From JAWLBY01 sp041687455 (GTDB lineage Bacteria; Pseudomonadota; Gammaproteobacteria; Xanthomonadales; Xanthomonadaceae): 64,000 bases of DNA. Positions 58,438-64,000 of the stretch are shown here, in pieces; within the stretch, counting starts at the first letter, position 1; each line of letters begins with the position of its first letter. The translations under genes were made by a program, and so were the position numbers. Under the pieces are notes generated by a model. It saw nothing but the letters and a program-made list of their open reading frames with translations. It did not search any database and was not told the DNA's origin. Where the stretch lies: contig JAWLBY010000005.1 in NCBI GenBank assembly GCA_041687455.1, forward strand, positions 1 through 64,000, written 5' to 3'.

Positions 58438-58775
58438 GGCGGGCTCTCCGTTACACGGGTTGCGCGCAGCATAGCGCGTGACTCCGATGACACCGATCGG
58501 TGGCGAACGTGACCGCTGTCTCTAACGTGACCGCTGTCTCTAGCGTGACCGGGTTGTCTCTGCGGCAGCAGCGGCGGTTCAAGCCCCTCTCCCGCCGGGA
58601 GAGGGGTTGGGGTGAGGGTACGACCGAAGCGCGATGGTCGAATTGTTCAGATGGTCGGCATCGCGCGATCGGAACGTCGGCAGCAGATCGAGCCGCTCGG
58701 CTTGCGGTGACCCTCACCCCCGGCCCCTCTCCCGACGAAAGAGGGGCGCAGGCGCCGCCGTCGCAGCGTGCCGCC
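58438..58775. repeat. Repeat-rich intergenic stretch downstream of thiC
   Basis: This 338-bp gap holds no gene that I recognise. It contains three tandem 18-bp units (58508-58561; the first two are nearly identical, CGTGACCGCTGTCTCTAA, and the third is diverged). It also contains an inverted pair of CCCCTCTCCCG...GAGAGGGG elements at about 58581-58619 and 58709-58745. The inverted pair resembles another class of intergenic palindromic repeat. Confidence 0.75.
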
Positions 58776-60662
<1,887 letters not shown>

Positions 60663-60707
60663 TCAGCGAATGGACGAAGCGGGGCCCAGGCCCGGACAGG
60701 CCGGGCG

Positions 60708-60793
60708 AGGAAGCTTCCCTACGCCGGTATCAGCCGGATCAGGTTCGAAGGGTCTGTCTCAGCCCGGCACGCCGGGCACCCCCGCTTCTCGAG
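60708..60793 (-). ncRNA. TPP riboswitch (THI element)
   Basis: On the minus strand, a GC stem leads into CTGAGA, then ACCCTTCGAACCTGAT, then GCTGATACCGGCGTAGGGAA. These are the conserved core blocks of TPP riboswitches in the right order and spacing. The element ends about 55 nt before the thiC ATG. Control of thiC by thiamine pyrophosphate follows from the family; whether it acts on translation or termination is not clear from sequence. Confidence 0.95.
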
Positions 60794-60895
60794 GCTCGCA
60801 TTCAAGCATGCGCGCGCTGATCAGGCCAGTGGCCGGATGAACGGCCGCAGCACGGACGTGGGCAGCGCGCTCCGCGACCTCATGAGGTATCCGGG

Positions 60896-61282
60896 CTAGA
60901 GGTCGTCGTTTCCGGCCGCCGGGTCGTCCAGGCCGAACGACGGCGCATCGTGCATGACGTCGTCGTCCTCCGGGGCGACCACGACGTCACGCACCGGGCC
61001 GGCTGCGCGCCCCTTGGGCATCGTGACGAGGTCATCGGCGGCATCGACTGCCAGCAGCAGTTCGCTGCGGCGCTCGGCCGGTACCTGTTGCCAGTGGCAG
61101 CCGAGCAGCGCGCCTTCCAGCGCGTACAACAGGTTCAAGCTGGGACGGAAGCCGGCACGCTTGACCTTCAGGAACGCCGCCACCGCGCCAAGTGCACGCA
61201 GGTCGTCTTCGGTGCGGATGCCGACCTGGCGCAACCACGCGGCCGATTTCGGTCCCACATTCAGCAGTTTCGCCTTGCTCAT
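60896..61282 (-). CDS. TfoX C-terminal domain protein
   Basis: This 128-residue protein consists of a TfoX_C domain (about 1-85, LLNVGPKSAAWLRQVGIRTEDDLRALG and LNLLYALEGALLG). An acidic tail follows (APEDDDVMHDAP). TfoX_C is the helix-hairpin-helix-like C-terminal part of the Sxy/TfoX competence regulator; stand-alone versions are widespread and of unknown role. The N-terminal TfoX domain is absent, so competence regulation should not be assumed. It follows msrC by 18 bp on the same strand, suggesting co-transcription. Confidence 0.85.
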   Translation of the reverse strand: MSKAKLLNVGPKSAAWLRQVGIRTEDDLRALGAVAAFLKVKRAGFRPSLNLLYALEGALLGCHWQQVPAERRSELLLAVDAADDLVTMPKGRAAGPVRDVVVAPEDDDVMHDAPSFGLDDPAAGNDDL

Positions 61283-61300
61283 CGGTTCTCCCGTGATGCG

Positions 61301-61789
61301 TCATCCGGCGCGGCAACTGTCGATGAACGCCGACGCTATCGATTCGAGGCCGCGCTGGTCGTCGGCATCGAAACGGTCGAGGATCGGGCTGTCGAGGTCG
61401 AACACGCCGAGCAGCCGATCGCCGTCGAGCAGCGGCACGACCAGTTCCGAGCGCGACGCCGAATCGCACGGGATGTGGCCGGCAAACGCGGCGACATCGG
61501 CCACCCGCTGGGTGCGCTGCTCGGCGGCGGCGGTGCCGCAGACGCCGCGACCGAGCGCGATCCGGACGCAGGCCGGATGACCCTGGAACGGACCGACCAC
61601 CAGCTCGCGGCCATCGAAGAAGTAGAACCCGACCCAGTTCAGATCCGGCAGCGCATGGAACACCAGCGACGCCAGGTTGGCCGCGTTGGCGACCCGGTCC
61701 GGTTCGCCGGCGATCAGCGCGCGCGCCTGGTCGAGCAACTGCTCGTACTGCTCGCGCTTGCTGCCGTTCAACACCGCCTGCTCGAACAT
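61301..61789 (-). CDS. msrC: Free methionine-(R)-sulfoxide reductase (GAF domain)
   Basis: fRMsr reduces free Met-R-sulfoxide with thioredoxin. The 162-residue GAF protein has the family cysteines: one in GRGVCGTAA and one in HIPCDSASRSELVVP. The opening segment includes NLASLVFHALPDLNWVGFYF. A GGAT box precedes the chosen ATG; an in-frame TTG five codons upstream is unlikely. It is divergent from bioD and forms an apparent pair with the TfoX_C gene. Confidence 0.9.
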   Translation of the reverse strand: MFEQAVLNGSKREQYEQLLDQARALIAGEPDRVANAANLASLVFHALPDLNWVGFYFFDGRELVVGPFQGHPACVRIALGRGVCGTAAAEQRTQRVADVAAFAGHIPCDSASRSELVVPLLDGDRLLGVFDLDSPILDRFDADDQRGLESIASAFIDSCRAG

Positions 61790-61929
61790 CGCTGATCCAT
61801 GCAATCGGGCAGCACAGTGTACCGACGTCGGCGGCAGCGAGGCGCCGGCTGCTAGAGTGGCGGGATGACCAACGACTGCATCCGACCCGTCACGCCTGCG
61901 GCGGGCTGCTCGCGGCCGCGAGCATTGTC

Positions 61930-62613
61930 ATGATCGACCGGCTGTACGTGACCGGCACCGACACCGGCATCGGCAAGACGGTGGTGTCGGCCGCGCTGCT
62001 GCGTGCGCTGGCCCGGCGTGGCCTGCGTGCGGTCGGCATGAAGCCGGTCGCGAGCGGCTGCGAGGACGGTGGCGAAGGCTGGCGCAACGACGACGCGCTG
62101 GTGCTGCAATCGGCCGGCGGCGTGGCCGTCGACTACGCGCTGGTCAATCCGTATCCGCTGCCGGAGCCGACCGCGCCGGAGATCGCCGCGGCGCGCGCCG
62201 GGGTCGATCTGCAGCTCGAGCCGATCGCGCAGGCATTCGCGCGGTTGCACGCCGATGCCGACATCATCGTCGTCGAAGGCGTCGGTGGCTGGCTGGCGCC
62301 GCTGTCGCGCGAGGCGATGCAGTCGGATCTGGTGCGGCGGCTCGATCTGCCGGTGCTGCTGGTGGTCGGCATCCGGCTCGGCTGCATCAACCACGCACTG
62401 CTCAGCGCGCGGGCGCTGCTCGACGACGGTGTTGCGCTGCTCGGCTGGATCGGCAACCGGATCGATCCGGCCATGGCGTTTGCCGACGACACCGTGCGGA
62501 TCCTGCGTGACCGGTTGCCGCTGCCGTACCTGGGCGAGCTGCCGTTCGGAGCCGCCGGGGCCGCCGCCGCCGAAGCGCTGGCCGGCGCGGCGGCTCGCCT
62601 CGCCGACCGCTGA
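61930..62613 (+). CDS. bioD: ATP-dependent dethiobiotin synthetase
   Basis: BioD closes the ureido ring of dethiobiotin from DAPA and CO2. The 227-residue protein has the P-loop GTDTGIGKT, the DAPA-binding MKPVASG, VEGVGGWLAPLS and LVVGIRLGCINHALL. Its length is normal. It stands alone here, away from other bio genes, and is 12 bp from the convergent sensor kinase. Its gap to msrC is 140 bp, with only weak promoter-like boxes. Confidence 0.95.
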   Translation: MIDRLYVTGTDTGIGKTVVSAALLRALARRGLRAVGMKPVASGCEDGGEGWRNDDALVLQSAGGVAVDYALVNPYPLPEPTAPEIAAARAGVDLQLEPIAQAFARLHADADIIVVEGVGGWLAPLSREAMQSDLVRRLDLPVLLVVGIRLGCINHALLSARALLDDGVALLGWIGNRIDPAMAFADDTVRILRDRLPLPYLGELPFGAAGAAAAEALAGAAARLADR

Positions 62614-62625
62614 GTCGGGACGCGC

Positions 62626-64000
62626 TCAGCGCGGCAGGCGCAGCACGAAGCAGGCGCCGCCGAGCGGACTGGCGCAGGTCACGAGCTGGCCGCCGTGCTC
62701 CTCGGCGATCTTGCGGACGATCGCGAGGCCGAGGCCGGTGCCTTTCGGCTTGGTGCTGCGGTACGGCTCGAACCAGCCGGCATCGAACTCGGCCGGCAGG
62801 CCGGGGCCGTCGTCGGCGACGCTGAGCTCGACCAGCGGCCGCTCGCCGTCCAGCACGCGGGTGCCGACCTCGATCCTGACCCGCTCGCGCTCGGCACCGG
62901 CTTCCTGCGCGTTCTTGATCAGGTTGTGCAGCACCTGCCGCAGTCGGCCGGCGTCGCCGCGCACGATCGGTGCCGGCGTCGCCAGCCGGGTGTCGAACTG
63001 CAGTCGCGGGTCGCCGGCGTACAGTTCGCGCAGGTCGTCGACCAGCGCGTTCAGATCGACCGGCTCGCGCCGCAGCACCTGCGGCCGGGCGTAGTCGCCG
63101 AACGCATTGACCAGCGTCTTCAGTGCCTCGACCTGGGCGACGATCGTGTGCGTCGCGCGATCGAGCACCTGGGCTTCCGGTTCGGCCAGGCCCGGCAGCA
63201 CGCGACGCCGCAGCCGTTCGGCCGAGAGCTGGATCGGCGTCAGCGGATTCTTGACCTCGTGCGCGAGCCGTCGGGCGACTTCGGCCCACGCCGCGTCGCG
63301 ACGCGCGCGATCGATCTCGGTGGTGTCGTCGAACACCGCGACGACGCCGTCGTCGGGCAGCCGGGCGCCGCGCACGATCAGCAACTGCCGCTCGCCACCC
63401 CGCGGCAGCGCCACTTCCTCGCGAAACTCCGGTGCGCCTTCGCGGGCGCGCGCCAGCACCAGCTCGAACAGCGGCGCGCAGTCCGGCGCGCTGCGGCGCA
63501 GTTCGGCCAGCGTGCTGCCGATCCGGCTCGCCAGCGGTTCGTCGAGCAGCGTCGAGGCGGCCTGGTTGGCACCGCGCAGGCAGCCGCCGGCATCGACGAT
63601 CAGCACGCCGGAACTCAGCCGCGCCAGCACCGTCTCGAGGAAGGCACGCTGTCGCTCGGTCTGCTCGGCGCTGCTGCGCGCGGCCGCGCTGGCCAGGCGC
63701 AGTTCGCGCAGCATCCGGTTGAAGCTGTCGATCAGGAAGCCGAGTTCGTCGTTCGGCGCCGGCGGCAGGTCGGCATCGTAGCGACCGGCGGCGACCGAGC
63801 GGGTGGCACTGGCGAGGCGACCGATCGGTGCGACCAGCCGCCGGGTCAGCGCGAACGCCGACAGGATCGCCAGCAGCACCGAGATCAGCAGCACGAAACT
63901 CAGGATCAGCGCGAAGGCGAGTTTCAGCGCGTCGCGCAGGAAACGCGCCTGGCGCACCGCAGCGGCCCCGTTTTCGATGCTCCGCGCGCGCTCGGCGTAG
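62626..64000 (-). CDS. NtrY-like sensor histidine kinase (5' end beyond window)
   Basis: The last 458 residues of a membrane histidine kinase are visible. In order they are the end of a sensor region (ERARSIENGAAA), a membrane helix (LAFALILSFVLLISVLLAIL), HAMP (about the next 55 residues), PAS (ERQRAFLETVLARLSSGVLIVD), HisKA with the phospho-acceptor in RLAHEVKNPLTPIQLSAERL, and HATPase with NLIKNAQEAG, ADDGPGLP and KGTGLGLAIV. The H-box NPLTPIQLSAERL is typical of the NtrY subgroup, which usually pairs with an NtrX-type response regulator. The frame is open to the window edge, so the gene is incomplete. Confidence 0.9.
   Translation of the reverse strand, partial: YAERARSIENGAAAVRQARFLRDALKLAFALILSFVLLISVLLAILSAFALTRRLVAPIGRLASATRSVAAGRYDADLPPAPNDELGFLIDSFNRMLRELRLASAAARSSAEQTERQRAFLETVLARLSSGVLIVDAGGCLRGANQAASTLLDEPLASRIGSTLAELRRSAPDCAPLFELVLARAREGAPEFREEVALPRGGERQLLIVRGARLPDDGVVAVFDDTTEIDRARRDAAWAEVARRLAHEVKNPLTPIQLSAERLRRRVLPGLAEPEAQVLDRATHTIVAQVEALKTLVNAFGDYARPQVLRREPVDLNALVDDLRELYAGDPRLQFDTRLATPAPIVRGDAGRLRQVLHNLIKNAQEAGAERERVRIEVGTRVLDGERPLVELSVADDGPGLPAEFDAGWFEPYRSTKPKGTGLGLAIVRKIAEEHGGQLVTCASPLGGACFVLRLPR

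Noticed and set aside
60896..61282. Competence regulator TfoX/Sxy
   Set aside because: Only the C-terminal domain is present, so calling it a competence activator would be unsupported.

Overview
The window is GC-rich, gene-dense chromosomal DNA from a gammaproteobacterium. Gene orders (mreBCD-mrdA-rodA; lptM-dapF-DUF484-xerC; gpmI-envC; rhlB/trxA/rho), a tryptophanyl-tRNA synthetase with a long C-terminal extension, an HslV with a short propeptide, and two intergenic repeat families (a GGCTTCAGCC-type palindromic repeat and GGGATTC heptamer arrays) point to the Lysobacterales (Xanthomonadales) or a close relative. That placement is inferred from gene content and order, not from a phylogeny.

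Layout. 0.3-6.9 kb: a PfkB sugar/nucleoside kinase divergent from the rod-shape and elongasome operon mreB-mreC-mreD-mrdA-rodA. 6.9-11.2 kb: a RimK-like ATP-grasp ligase divergent from a GNAT acetyltransferase, then a secreted S9 peptidase. 11.3-14.5 kb: a two-TM hypothetical divergent from lptM-dapF-DUF484-xerC. 14.6-20.1 kb: an M28 peptidase lipoprotein, a secreted repeat protein, gpmI and envC. 20.2-24.2 kb: a minus-strand operon running DAK2-DegV fusion, plsY, birA, coaX; the first two suggest an acyl-phosphate route into phospholipid. 24.4-27.7 kb: a small secreted protein, mtfA, ctpA, a SPOR protein and tRNA-Thr(TGT). 27.8-30.4 kb: a decayed stretch downstream of the tRNA, with a broken dehydrogenase, a possible aminoglycoside nucleotidyltransferase remnant, and an intact sorbosone dehydrogenase/DUF2231 pair. 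30.5-36.3 kb: one 1,928-residue membrane c-di-GMP sensor protein. 36.4-45 kb: arginase, trpS, alpha/beta hydrolase, M1 aminopeptidase, a type II/IV secretion ATPase, an OmpA-like lipoprotein and ubiE. 45.2-48.1 kb: DUF971, an NTF2-like protein and hslVU. 48.1-53.1 kb: an assembly gap with duplicated flanks, then gspE-gspD-gspC on the minus strand (transcribed C-D-E). 53.1-57.3 kb: rhlB divergent from trxA and rho. 57.4-64 kb: DUF2333, thiC with a TPP riboswitch, a TfoX-C protein, free-methionine sulfoxide reductase, bioD, and a 5'-truncated NtrY-like kinase.

Most of the window is housekeeping. I found no complete undescribed multi-gene system. The items most worth follow-up are the DAK2-DegV/PlsY operon, a 20-bp perfect palindrome that fills the gap between two divergent start codons, the 18-residue-period secreted beta-solenoid protein, the RLAN/GNAT pair lacking its usual peptidase domain, the cysteine-less GspE, and the gene debris beside tRNA-Thr. 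The 100-N gap looks like a scaffolding artefact.
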